Assembly: GCA_937889595.1 (NCBI GenBank)
Contig: CALAOR010000033.1
Coordinates: 1 to 34,512 of the forward strand
Length of the DNA: 34,512 nt
From: an uncultured bacterium
GTDB taxonomy: Bacteria > Oederibacteriota > PGYV01 > Palsa-1178
Direction: 5' to 3'
Shown: positions 7,705 through 14,722 of the stretch, one piece after another
How positions within the stretch are numbered: position 1 is the stretch's first letter
How the letters are laid out: every line of letters begins with the position of its first letter
Notes under the pieces: model-generated
The model's database searches: none
What the model saw: only the letters and a program-made list of their open reading frames with translations
What the model was told of the DNA's origin: nothing
Translations under genes and position numbers: made by a program

Positions 7705-9849
7705 CTATCTCACAAACAACAACGCCGCCCTATAGACCACAAACGCCATCACCCAGGCAGTACCCATAGCATAGGCTATATAAAACAGCGTCATCTTCAG
7801 TTCCCCTGCTTCCTTATGAAATACAGCCGTTGCCGCGAGGCAGGGCACATATAGCAGGACAAATACTATGAGCGCAAGCGCGACCGCAGGATTATAAGCC
7901 TTGTCATTTCTCAATTGTGCTGCCAGCCCTCCTGTTTCATGACCTATCGCACCCATGGAATAAATAGTGCCCATCGTGGATACCACTATTTCTTTGGCGG
8001 CCAATCCGGATAATAGGGCTGTCCCGATGCGCCAGTCAAAACCAAGAGGCTTTAAAACAGGTTCTATAGCCTTGCCTATCCTGCCCGCGAAAGAATATTC
8101 AAGGTGCCTGGCTGCGTATTCATTTTTAATATTTTGGACAATGACAATCTTTTCCTGCGGACCTAAACCCGCGCTTAAAGCCGCTATCTTTGCATTTAAT
8201 CCGTTTTCCAGTTCCCTGTTCTGGGGATAATTGGCCGCAAACCAGATTATCAATGAAGCGGCAAGGATCGTAGTGCCGGCTTTTTTAATGTACATCCACG
8301 CCTTTAACCACATCTGCATTAGTACGGATTTAAAAGACGGCATCCTGTACACAGGCAGTTCCATGACAAAAGGTTCCGACTGCCCCTTGAATATGGTTGA
8401 TTTGAAAAGTTTTGCCGAAAGAACAGCCACCAGTATGCCGAATAAATACACGCCGAACAGGATGTTGCCCGCTGCCTTTTCCGGGAAAAAAGCCCCTATC
8501 AGCAGCACATAAACCGGCAGTTTCGCGCCGCAGCTCATGAAAGGTATGACCATCATGGTGGCCAGTCTGTCGCTCCTGTTCTTTAAGGTCCTGCATGCCA
8601 TGAATGCGGGTACAGAACACCCGAAGCCCGTCACCATGGGGATGAAGGATTTTCCGTGCAGGCCCATCTTGTGGAACACTTTATCCACCACAAAAGCCGC
8701 GCGCGCCATGTATCCGGTCGCTTCAAGAAAGGACAATCCCAAAAACAGCAGCATGATATTTGGTATGAATACAACCACTCCCCCGACTCCGGCAATAACA
8801 CCGTCAACCACTATGGACCGTATATTGCCCTCGGGCAGGAAAATCGAGGCCTTAAGGCCCGCATAATTAAAAAGGGATGCGATCCACCCCATGGGGATTT
8901 TTCCCAGGACAAACGTCATCTGGAATATGAGCCACATTATCAAAAGGAATATCGGCAGGCCCAGATATTTCCCTATAAGCACGGAATCAATTTTATCGGT
9001 CAGGGTTTCCCTGCCTTCATTGGGTGCCTTTACTGTTTCCTTCACAGCTCCCCTGACAAAAGCATACCTGTCCTCGAGGATTTTTTCAGGTATCTTGCCC
9101 TGTATTTTGCTTTCCAGTTCCGCAAGGATCAGCCCCAGACTCCCCTCGAGCCTGACCCAAACCGGTTTTTCCTTGAGCATCCTGTATACTGCCTCGTCGT
9201 TTTCAAATAGTTTCACGGCCAGCCATCTGGCGCCGTAAGCCAGGGTAAGGGCGGTATCAGTTTCTATCAGGGCCTTAAGCTTTGCCAGCGACTCTTCCAC
9301 TTCTTCGCTGTAAAAGATCTTGTTCTTTGCTATTGGTATTTTCTTTTCATATACCCTGACAACGTGGTCAAGCAGGGAATCTATCCCCTTTTTCGTCACG
9401 GCGCTGACCGGAACTATGTGGCAGCCCAGGAGTTTCTGCAAATACTTAAAATCAATTGTTATGCCGTTTTTGATCACTTCATCGTACATGTTAAGCGCTA
9501 TCACCATCTCAGGCTCCAGTTCCATGAGCTGGTGGGTCAGATACAGGTTCCTTTCAAGGTTGCTTCCGTCAACCACGTTTATTACTATATCAGCCTTTTT
9601 TCCGGCTATAAAATCCCTGGCCACAGTTTCTTCAGGGGAATACGCGTTCAGGGAATAAGTACCCGGCAGATCAACCAGCTTTATCCTGTATCCCTTGTAA
9701 TTAACGTATCCTTCGTATCTTTCAACTGTTACCCCTGGCCAGTTGCCGACTTTTAGGTTTGTTCCGGCAATGGCGTTAAAAAGCGACGTCTTTCCGGAAT
9801 TTGGATTTCCCGCCAGGGCTATTGTCAAAGGCTTTAAATTTTTAACCAT
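7705..9849 (-). CDS. feoB: ferrous iron transport protein B
   Basis: A 714-residue FeoB, the inner-membrane Fe2+ uptake channel with a cytosolic G domain. G1 is GNPNSGKTS (14-22), the switch I threonine lies in NWPGVTVE (36-43), G3 is DLPG (60-63) and G4 is NMYD (120-123). A helical domain (about 170-270) follows, then the polytopic part (about 285-714) with the family's Gate motifs, for example VTGFGCSVPAFMACRTL and FMSCGAKLPVY. The length is typical and nothing is missing. It starts 1 base after the feoA stop codon. No feoC is seen. The operon is preceded by a Fur-type regulator gene and a Fur-box-like site, so repression under iron-replete conditions is expected. Confidence 0.97.
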   Translation of the reverse strand: MVKNLKPLTIALAGNPNSGKTSLFNAIAGTNLKVGNWPGVTVERYEGYVNYKGYRIKLVDLPGTYSLNAYSPEETVARDFIAGKKADIVINVVDGSNLERNLYLTHQLMELEPEMVIALNMYDEVIKNGITIDFKYLQKLLGCHIVPVSAVTKKGIDSLLDHVVRVYEKKIPIAKNKIFYSEEVEESLAKLKALIETDTALTLAYGARWLAVKLFENDEAVYRMLKEKPVWVRLEGSLGLILAELESKIQGKIPEKILEDRYAFVRGAVKETVKAPNEGRETLTDKIDSVLIGKYLGLPIFLLIMWLIFQMTFVLGKIPMGWIASLFNYAGLKASIFLPEGNIRSIVVDGVIAGVGGVVVFIPNIMLLFLGLSFLEATGYMARAAFVVDKVFHKMGLHGKSFIPMVTGFGCSVPAFMACRTLKNRSDRLATMMVIPFMSCGAKLPVYVLLIGAFFPEKAAGNILFGVYLFGILVAVLSAKLFKSTIFKGQSEPFVMELPVYRMPSFKSVLMQMWLKAWMYIKKAGTTILAASLIIWFAANYPQNRELENGLNAKIAALSAGLGPQEKIVIVQNIKNEYAARHLEYSFAGRIGKAIEPVLKPLGFDWRIGTALLSGLAAKEIVVSTMGTIYSMGAIGHETGGLAAQLRNDKAYNPAVALALIVFVLLYVPCLAATAVFHKEAGELKMTLFYIAYAMGTAWVMAFVVYRAALLFVR

Positions 9850-9850
9850 G

Positions 9851-10096
9851 TTATTTCCCCTTTCCCGAAGGGCTGTCTTTTTCCACGCTTACATTCTCAG
9901 CTTCCTTCATCCTTAAGGCAAGCAGGGTTCCCCTTAATTTGATTTCCATGGGGTCTCCCAGCGGTGCTTTACGCACGACCTTAAAAGACGCCCCTTTGTG
10001 GAGCCCTAAGTCCATGAGCCGCCTTGTTACTTCACCTGTATATTCGACTTTTGTAACAACACCCCTGTCTCCGGGTTTCAAATCCGACATTTTCAT
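9851..10096 (-). CDS. feoA: ferrous iron transport protein A
   Basis: An 81-residue FeoA, a small cytosolic SH3-like protein that supports FeoB. The family pattern is clear: LKPGDRGVVTKV (6-17), RRLMDLGLHKGASFKVV (26-42), APLGDPMEIKLRGTLLALR (45-63) and the final VSVE strand. A short charged tail (SGKGK) ends the protein. The start is preceded by AAAGGAGCC. It lies between fur and feoB in the same direction, 19 bases after fur, which makes a compact three-gene unit. Confidence 0.96.
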   Translation of the reverse strand: MKMSDLKPGDRGVVTKVEYTGEVTRRLMDLGLHKGASFKVVRKAPLGDPMEIKLRGTLLALRMKEAENVSVEKDSPSGKGK

Positions 10097-10115
10097 AAAT
10101 GGCTCCTTTGTGACG

Positions 10116-10538
10116 CTATCTGCACGAACTGCATATGCCCTTTATTTCCAGTTTGTGTCCGGTCATTTGAAATTTGTGTCTTTTGCATATCGACCGCTGG
10201 TGTTTTTCTATCATGGTGTCGCTGAACTCGATCAATCTGCCGCACTTTTCGCATATCATGTGGTCGTGATGCGTTTTTTCAGGCCCGTATTCGTATACTT
10301 TCCTGCCGCCGCGCAGCAATGATTCTTTTATGATGCCGGCCTCAACGAACAGGTTTATGGTGCGGTACGCGGAAGCGCGGGATATTTTCGAATTACGTTT
10401 ATTTGCCTGAGAAAGCAGGCCTTCCGCGTCAAAGTGCCCCTGTATTTTTTTTATAACATCAAGCACCACGGACCGCTCAGCCGTCTTTTTAAGGCCTTTT
10501 TTTTCTATGTAGCTTTTTAACATCCCAGAAGAATCCAT
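10116..10538 (-). CDS. Fur-family transcriptional regulator
   Basis: A 140-residue regulator with an N-terminal winged helix (about 1-80; SRASAYRTINLFVEAGIIKE is the recognition region) and a C-terminal dimerisation and metal domain. HHDHMICEKCGRLIEFSD carries the regulatory histidines and the first CxxC. The final CSSC gives the second, completing the structural zinc site. The HDH and IEF features and the linkage to feoAB favour Fur over Zur or PerR. AAAGGAGG lies 5 bases before the ATG at 10538. The frame continues upstream to 10580 but would run through this ribosome-binding site. A Fur-box-like 19-mer overlaps its promoter region, which predicts autoregulation together with feoAB. Confidence 0.92.
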   Translation of the reverse strand: MDSSGMLKSYIEKKGLKKTAERSVVLDVIKKIQGHFDAEGLLSQANKRNSKISRASAYRTINLFVEAGIIKESLLRGGRKVYEYGPEKTHHDHMICEKCGRLIEFSDTMIEKHQRSICKRHKFQMTGHKLEIKGICSSCR

Positions 10539-10552
10539 AAAGCCTCCTTTTT

Positions 10553-10571
10553 GATACTGAATCTCAATATC
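10553..10571. promoter_or_regulatory. Fur-box-like operator
   Basis: GATACTGAATCTCAATATC matches the classic 19-base Fur box GATAATGATAATCATTATC at 14 of 19 positions and is a near-perfect inverted repeat. It lies immediately downstream of the predicted -10 box and upstream of the fur ribosome-binding site, which is the right place for repression of fur-feoA-feoB. Confidence 0.7.
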
Positions 10572-10600
10572 AACATACAATATAATACGGCATTTGTCAA
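10572..10600 (-). promoter_or_regulatory. sigma70-type promoter of fur-feoA-feoB
   Basis: On the minus strand a perfect TTGACA (10595-10600) is followed after 17 bases by TATGTT (10572-10577, 4 of 6). The predicted transcription start falls within the adjacent Fur-box-like site. Confidence 0.65.
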
Positions 10601-10621
10601 GCTTGTTTTGGAGGATTAAAT

Positions 10622-10671
10622 GATACTGGCGGAAAACCCTATAAAACCATGAAATTCTTTATCGTGTCCGG
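10622..10671. repeat. 50-base dispersed repeat, copy A
   Basis: This stretch matches 22208-22257 at 45 of 50 positions without gaps; the identical core runs through ACCATGAAATTCTTTATC and GTGTCCGG. Its last ten bases begin the left arm of the adjacent 33-base inverted repeat. Confidence 0.85.
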
Positions 10672-10765
10672 TACGAACTTTAATTTTTCTATGGCCTTTG
10701 CGCGATTCCCCTATATAATATAAGCGCAAAATCCATAGAAAAATTAAAGTTCGTACCGGACACGA
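10662..10765. repeat. long perfect inverted repeat
   Basis: Arms of 33 bases (10662-10694 and 10733-10765) are perfectly complementary. After a two-base mismatch on each side the pairing resumes for 7 more bases (TTTGCGC at 10697-10703 with 10724-10730). The loop is about 20 bases and AT-rich. The arm contains CGTGTCCGGTAC, a motif recurring elsewhere in the window. It lies between the fur operon and a convergent lipoprotein gene end, in a 281-base stretch without genes. No T-run follows on either strand, so a mobile or REP-like palindrome is more likely than a terminator. Confidence 0.9.
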
Positions 10766-10819
10766 CCTATCATAAAAGCTTTTTGGACAGTCTCTAAATG
10801 CGGACGTTTCTTATTTGCC

Positions 10820-11590
10820 TTATTTGCCCTCAAAAACCCCGGCCTTACCCGCCTCAAGCAGGCATTTCAGCTCTATCTTATCCGGCCTTGTGTTTTTCTT
10901 AAGTTCCCCTCCGCCTTCGGACTTGAAAAGAGTTTTCTTCAAAGTTATCTTTTCTCCGGTTTTTATCAGTTCGGCCCTGCCTTCATATTTTTTTGTTTCA
11001 AAAAGTGAAGTATAAGTCAGTGTTATGTTTACATTTTTCCAGTCAAATACATCCCCGTTATTTACGGAAAGCCCGAGACTGTCATCCCAGGCAATATCAG
11101 CTGTCAATTTTACAGTGCCAGTTTCCACGGCATTTGCAGAGGAGAGTACCGGCAGTTCCCCTGTTTTTTGCGGACTTTTTTCATTTGTACCCGCCCCGAC
11201 TGTGGAATTTATTACCTGCGTTTCAAGTCTTTTGTCCCTGTCAAACCGTCCATAAAAAAAATCCGTCCTCTGGACCAGATCTTCAAGCCTGTTGCCGGAC
11301 ATACTGCATGTAGCTTCATTCGCGGAAAGCAGGGTCTTTCCCTGGCCCTTGGCCAGCACTATGGATATCAATGATGAATATAGGATTGCATTATCCTGTC
11401 CTTTTATGACACCGTCCTCTTTTGAGTGTTCAAGTATGGTAAAATTCTTGTCATTAACGGCAAGAAGCACCGAGGAATACAGCCGGTCATAGTCGTAGGT
11501 TTTGTCAAATTCGTGCCTTAACATGTTCCTCGTTGCGCACCCGGTTAAAAGCAGCGCGAAAACAGCGGTAATAATGATTGTTTTTTTCAT
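10820..11590 (-). CDS. exported lipoprotein of unknown function
   Basis: A 256-residue lipoprotein precursor. The N-terminus MKKTIIITAVFALLLTGC has a lysine start, a hydrophobic core and the lipobox LLTG-C18, so the mature protein should be lipid-anchored in the envelope. The first half (DYDRLYSSVLLAVNDKNFTILEHSKEDGVIKG) resembles the small alpha/beta units of envelope lipoproteins that handle one residue pattern per strand, but I recognise no named family. The start at 11590 has AAAGGAGA 5 bases upstream; the open frame continues to 11617 through that site. It follows the SGNH hydrolase gene by 23 bases and is probably co-transcribed with it. Confidence 0.7.
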   Translation of the reverse strand: MKKTIIITAVFALLLTGCATRNMLRHEFDKTYDYDRLYSSVLLAVNDKNFTILEHSKEDGVIKGQDNAILYSSLISIVLAKGQGKTLLSANEATCSMSGNRLEDLVQRTDFFYGRFDRDKRLETQVINSTVGAGTNEKSPQKTGELPVLSSANAVETGTVKLTADIAWDDSLGLSVNNGDVFDWKNVNITLTYTSLFETKKYEGRAELIKTGEKITLKKTLFKSEGGGELKKNTRPDKIELKCLLEAGKAGVFEGK

Positions 11591-11613
11591 GTTCTCTCCT
11601 TTGTTATTTTGGA

Positions 11614-12822
11614 TCAATTCCCATAAACGTTTTTAATCGCGGTATCCGCCCACATCTTCCTGTACATGAAAAGCCCGTCCGGCCATGAAGGATGAACGCC
11701 GTCCTGTGAGATCATTTTCGGGTTTTTCCTGTAGTATTCCCTGAAATCAGGCCCCACAATTATCGCGGGGTATGCCTTGAAAAGTTTTTGTATCTCGGCA
11801 TCAAGCCCTGCGCCGCAGGCCCGGATCTTTTCCTGGCTTGACGACCACGGTATGCTCCTGGGAATAAGCGGGACCTTCCCGGCCTTTAAGACCGCCTTTA
11901 CCATTATCTCATAATTATTGTAAAATTCCTTAGGATCCATGCAGTTCCACGCGTCATTTGTGCCGTAACTTAGCCCCACAAATTTCCCTGGGAATATTGC
12001 CAGCCATTTTTCGATATGTTTCGCCCCGTCAGCGCTTGTCATGTAGCCCGTGCCGCCGTTTTCCTGCGCGGGAAAATATTTTTTATTGCGGTTGTTTATG
12101 AGTTCCGCGAATGTCCCTTTACCAAGGGGGTTTTCAAACGTATTGTGGTTCATTGCCATCTGGGTTATGGAGTCGCCTATGAATATCCAGTCATCCCCGG
12201 TTCCTTTGGACGCATCATATATGTCCATATTTATGGCAATACCTTCGTTATCTTTTGTCCCGTCGGATTTGTCGGCTGTAAATCTTATCCAGTTATAGCC
12301 CGCCATCTTTATCCTGTGCTGGCCCGAATGAATGGTATTGTTGCCCGTGCTTATAAACTTCAGCCATCCCTTTTCCGGAACCGCTCCTCCCGGCGCCGCG
12401 TTCAATTCTATAAAATAATCCCCGGGGTTGTTGTAACCGGGATTTTTAACGGCCGTGATAAGCGTATGGTCATAAGGCGATGTATCCTCGTTATACCACA
12501 CAAGCAGTATGTCCGCGCGTTTTTCCGGCGGCACGCCTGAGAGGTCATAAGCCAGCCATAACGGCTTTTTGGGGGAAGGTTTTGCGCAGCCGCGCCACTT
12601 GCCCTCATAATCCGAATCATTAGCCATGGCTGCAGGCGTTTTTCCGCCGCAGTCGTCGTTTGTATAAGCCGGAATATTCCTGCTTATCAGTTCCAAAGGA
12701 TCAATCCGGGATCCGCCCAGGATCATCCTGACTTTATCAAAGAAGCTTTTACCGTCCCCGTTCCCCGCCGTTAAAAAAAATGGCAAAACCATTAATGCCA
12801 ATATCGCCGATATTTTTTTCAT
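11614..12822 (-). CDS. secreted SGNH/GDSL hydrolase
   Basis: A 402-residue exported esterase-like enzyme with a signal peptide (about 1-19). An N-terminal beta-rich domain (about 85-205) comes next and could bind carbohydrate. The C-terminal SGNH domain shows all four blocks: FIGDSIT with nucleophile S218, a glycine block GGTGYM (256-261), SYGTNDAW with N289, and DGVHPSW with D374 and H377. Related enzymes remove acyl groups from carbohydrates or lipids; the substrate here is not readable. A strong AGGAGG precedes the ATG. The lipoprotein gene follows after 23 bases. The lead architecture (beta domain before the hydrolase) is known in carbohydrate esterases, which makes a polysaccharide substrate a reasonable guess. 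Confidence 0.85.
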   Translation of the reverse strand: MKKISAILALMVLPFFLTAGNGDGKSFFDKVRMILGGSRIDPLELISRNIPAYTNDDCGGKTPAAMANDSDYEGKWRGCAKPSPKKPLWLAYDLSGVPPEKRADILLVWYNEDTSPYDHTLITAVKNPGYNNPGDYFIELNAAPGGAVPEKGWLKFISTGNNTIHSGQHRIKMAGYNWIRFTADKSDGTKDNEGIAINMDIYDASKGTGDDWIFIGDSITQMAMNHNTFENPLGKGTFAELINNRNKKYFPAQENGGTGYMTSADGAKHIEKWLAIFPGKFVGLSYGTNDAWNCMDPKEFYNNYEIMVKAVLKAGKVPLIPRSIPWSSSQEKIRACGAGLDAEIQKLFKAYPAIIVGPDFREYYRKNPKMISQDGVHPSWPDGLFMYRKMWADTAIKNVYGN

Positions 12823-12880
12823 GAATCCTCCTGTTAAATAAGTTTTTTTATGCGCCGCCCTGTCATTTTGATTTTATCAA

Positions 12881-13050
12881 GTATCAGGTCAGGGCCTGTC
12901 CATCGAACTTATAAGATAATGTTATTTTACCATAATATTATATTTTGTGGAATTCCTTTGAATGGAAAAACAAAGAGTCAACCATGCTGCGTTAATTCCG
13001 GCAATATACTGATTTCGTCGCGTATCAGGTAAAGGCCAGGCCATCGACTT
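12881..13050. repeat. pair of imperfect 30-base direct repeats
   Basis: GTATCAGGTCAGGGCC followed by TGTCCATCGAACTT (12881-12910) recurs at 13022-13050 as GTATCAGGTAAAGGCC followed by AGGCCATCGACTT. About 23 positions agree with one single-base gap. The purpose is unknown; degraded copies of a mobile repeat are likely. Confidence 0.65.
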
Positions 13051-13219
13051 CAATTTTCTACCACCTTCGAATGCGCCGGAACCGTGCCTCGACATTAGAA
13101 GGAACTCCAGTGTCAGACTATCTTCCTTCGCTGAAGCTCCGGCTGACGAGCGCTTTTAATCTTGATAACCAGGCTTAAAACATCTTCTCCATCTCTCTGC
13201 GGGCGATAGTGTTTAGTAT

Positions 13220-13317
13220 TTCGTAGAGAGGGGGCTTGCTCCCTCTCACCGCCGGCTTTAGGGCCATCGGTATTTTCCCCATCCCTGCTTAGAAGGGGCA
13301 AGCCCCCTCTCTACGAA
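13220..13317. repeat. separated inverted repeat of the GTAGAGAGGGGGC family
   Basis: TTCGTAGAGAGGGGGCTTGC (13220-13239) is perfectly complementary to 13298-13317. The 58 bases between the arms are C-rich. The same arm recurs in part at 14637-14657 next to the HTH-nucleotidyltransferase gene, so this is a dispersed palindromic repeat rather than a gene-specific terminator. Confidence 0.8.
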
Positions 13318-13478
13318 GTCTAAAGCGACTTCAGTCCTTCTATAATACCTACCAAGCTTAGTTAACACGCCGGATCAGTCTTATAGAGAAAGATGGTACC
13401 AGCCCTCGAGTTAATAGTTGATATATTACACCTAAGTCCAAATCCAAATAATTAAAATTCAAAATTTAGAATTGCCCT

Positions 13479-13892
13479 TTATTCTTTTGGCAGAAACAAC
13501 TCCGCAAATTTGCAGATTTCTTCCGCGTCTGCGGCAAGTTTTTGAGCGTCCTTTTGGCCCAAAACCCTCTCTTCATAGGATGCCATATTTTTTGCCTTAA
13601 GTATCCTTATGAGTTTCGGCCTTACTTTTTCAAGTTCCTGCCTCTTTATGCCTTCAATAGACATAAACAGGCCTATAGATTCCTCGTGGTTTGTTCCTGC
13701 GTGCCTTTTTTGCAGGTAATAGACACAGACCGCGTCTATTGCCGCTACCGCTGAAAAGACAGCGTTTAAAGACGCAGCGGCGTAAATCGAGTCATCCATG
13801 CATCTTTTGGCCGATTTAAGCAGTTCCCTGGACCGCCTGAGGTAATTCACATACAGGTATTTTTCCACATCCCTTGTTTTTATGTCTTTCAT
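13479..13892 (-). CDS. HEPN-domain protein (partner of the nucleotidyltransferase)
   Basis: A 137-residue all-helical protein. The N-terminal helix YVNYLRRSRELLKSAKRCM, the helix YAAASLNAVFSAVAAIDAVCVYYL, and the end (SYEERVLGQKDAQKLAADAEEICKFA) match the HEPN pattern. R63-x5-H69 (in KRHAGTNH) fits the loose RX4-6H motif of HEPN RNases, but its location is earlier than in classic toxins and the RX4HXY form of HepT is absent. The gene starts 20 bases after the stop codon of an HTH-nucleotidyltransferase gene. HEPN/MNT pairs are usually toxin-antitoxin or defence modules; here the toxin activity is uncertain. Confidence 0.75.
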   Translation of the reverse strand: MKDIKTRDVEKYLYVNYLRRSRELLKSAKRCMDDSIYAAASLNAVFSAVAAIDAVCVYYLQKRHAGTNHEESIGLFMSIEGIKRQELEKVRPKLIRILKAKNMASYEERVLGQKDAQKLAADAEEICKFAELFLPKE

Positions 13893-13912
13893 CTTTCCCC
13901 CTTAGATTTTAC

Positions 13913-14503
13913 CTATATGAGCTTTATACCTTCTTTTGCTATGTTCTTCATTACAGCCAGTTTTTTCTTCCTTTGAAATTCCGCTTTGGTATTAACGTAG
14001 CAGGCCAGGTGCCTGCCGAAGAGGCCATATATGGTGTCTCTTAATTTGTCATCATGTTTTTCAAAATTCTTTTTATCCTCCATGGAATCTACAACGACTA
14101 AAAGATCGATGTCGCTGTTCTCGTCATAATCGCCCCTTGCCATTGAACCGAATAGCTTGGCCTCTAAAACCATGCGTTTTTGGAGATCTTCCTTTATGAC
14201 TTCTTTCATCTTATCAAGGGCCACAGGGGCTTTAAACAGCGTTTTATATAATGGAGCCAGTGCTTTATACGCGTAACCGTCCTCATTTAAGGACCATTCT
14301 ATGCTGTTGCCTACATCGCGGCTTTTAACAAGCCCCGCGTCCTCATACGAGCGCAAAACCCTGTGCGCCGTCATGAGAGGTACCCGGGCCAGCTGCGACA
14401 CCCCTTTTGCAGTATCCTTAAAACCGGGAAATAATACAAATTTAAGCACGCTCTGTTTCGCCCTGGAGTTAAGCAGATCCGCGGGCCTTAACGACATGTC
14501 CAT
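13913..14503 (-). CDS. winged-helix + MNT-type nucleotidyltransferase protein
   Basis: A 196-residue fusion. Residues about 14-75 form a winged helix (SQLARVPLMTAHRVLRSYEDAGLV). The nucleotidyltransferase begins with AKLFGSMARGDYDENSDIDLLVV, an exact GSX10DXD motif (G119, S120, D131, D133). A third catalytic aspartate is not evident: the matching strand reads HLACYV. MNT proteins in HEPN pairs act as antitoxins, in some cases by adenylylating the toxin. Fusion to a DNA-binding domain suggests that this protein also represses its own operon. GAGGTG lies 4 bases before the ATG. Two tandem 16-base palindromes span the promoter. It is first in the operon, with the HEPN gene second, the usual antitoxin-first order. 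Confidence 0.85.
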   Translation of the reverse strand: MDMSLRPADLLNSRAKQSVLKFVLFPGFKDTAKGVSQLARVPLMTAHRVLRSYEDAGLVKSRDVGNSIEWSLNEDGYAYKALAPLYKTLFKAPVALDKMKEVIKEDLQKRMVLEAKLFGSMARGDYDENSDIDLLVVVDSMEDKKNFEKHDDKLRDTIYGLFGRHLACYVNTKAEFQRKKKLAVMKNIAKEGIKLI

Positions 14504-14514
14504 GAATCACCTCG

Positions 14515-14550
14515 ATAACATATTTGTTATAAGTATAACATATATGTTAT
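14515..14550. promoter_or_regulatory. two tandem 16-base palindromic operators
   Basis: ATAACATATTTGTTAT (14515-14530) and ATAACATATATGTTAT (14535-14550) are near-identical; the second is a perfect palindrome and the first deviates at one central base. Their centres are 20 bases apart, about two helical turns, so two dimers would bind the same face. One lies in the promoter spacer, the other between the -10 and the ribosome-binding site. Confidence 0.85.
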
Positions 14551-14559
14551 AAAAAGCAA
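14532..14559 (-). promoter_or_regulatory. promoter of the HTH-nucleotidyltransferase/HEPN pair
   Basis: On the minus strand TTGCTT (14554-14559) is followed after 16 bases by TATACT (14532-14537, 5 of 6). The palindromic operators overlap the spacer and the initially transcribed region, which fits autorepression. Confidence 0.5.
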
Positions 14560-14634
14560 ACTAAAAAATAGTCAGACCTTTTCCTGATACCTGACAACGC
14601 CGCAGATCCTTCCTTATCCGCCCTTCCCGGTTTA

Positions 14635-14657
14635 GAGGGGGCAAGCCCCCTCTCTAC
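14635..14657. repeat. palindromic repeat, GAGGGGG/CCCCCTC
   Basis: GAGGGGGCAAGCCCCCTC (14635-14652) is a compact hairpin; with the next bases TCTAC it matches the arm of the repeat at 13298-13317. It lies in the 172 bases between the HTH-nucleotidyltransferase promoter and the protease gene. No T-run follows. Confidence 0.75.
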
Positions 14658-14722
14658 AAGTTCTAATGCGGTAAAGACGGCGGAACTAAAAAAGTGTGTC
14701 TGGCACGCGACCTCGAATTGTA

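Larger units (their letters stand above)
12823..13478. other. 656-base gene-free stretch rich in repeats
   Basis: No convincing gene is seen on either strand. It holds a direct repeat (12881-12910 and 13022-13050), a separated inverted repeat (13220-13317), and AT-rich sequence next to the HEPN gene end. Short open frames here lack ribosome-binding sites and cross the repeats. Confidence 0.7.
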
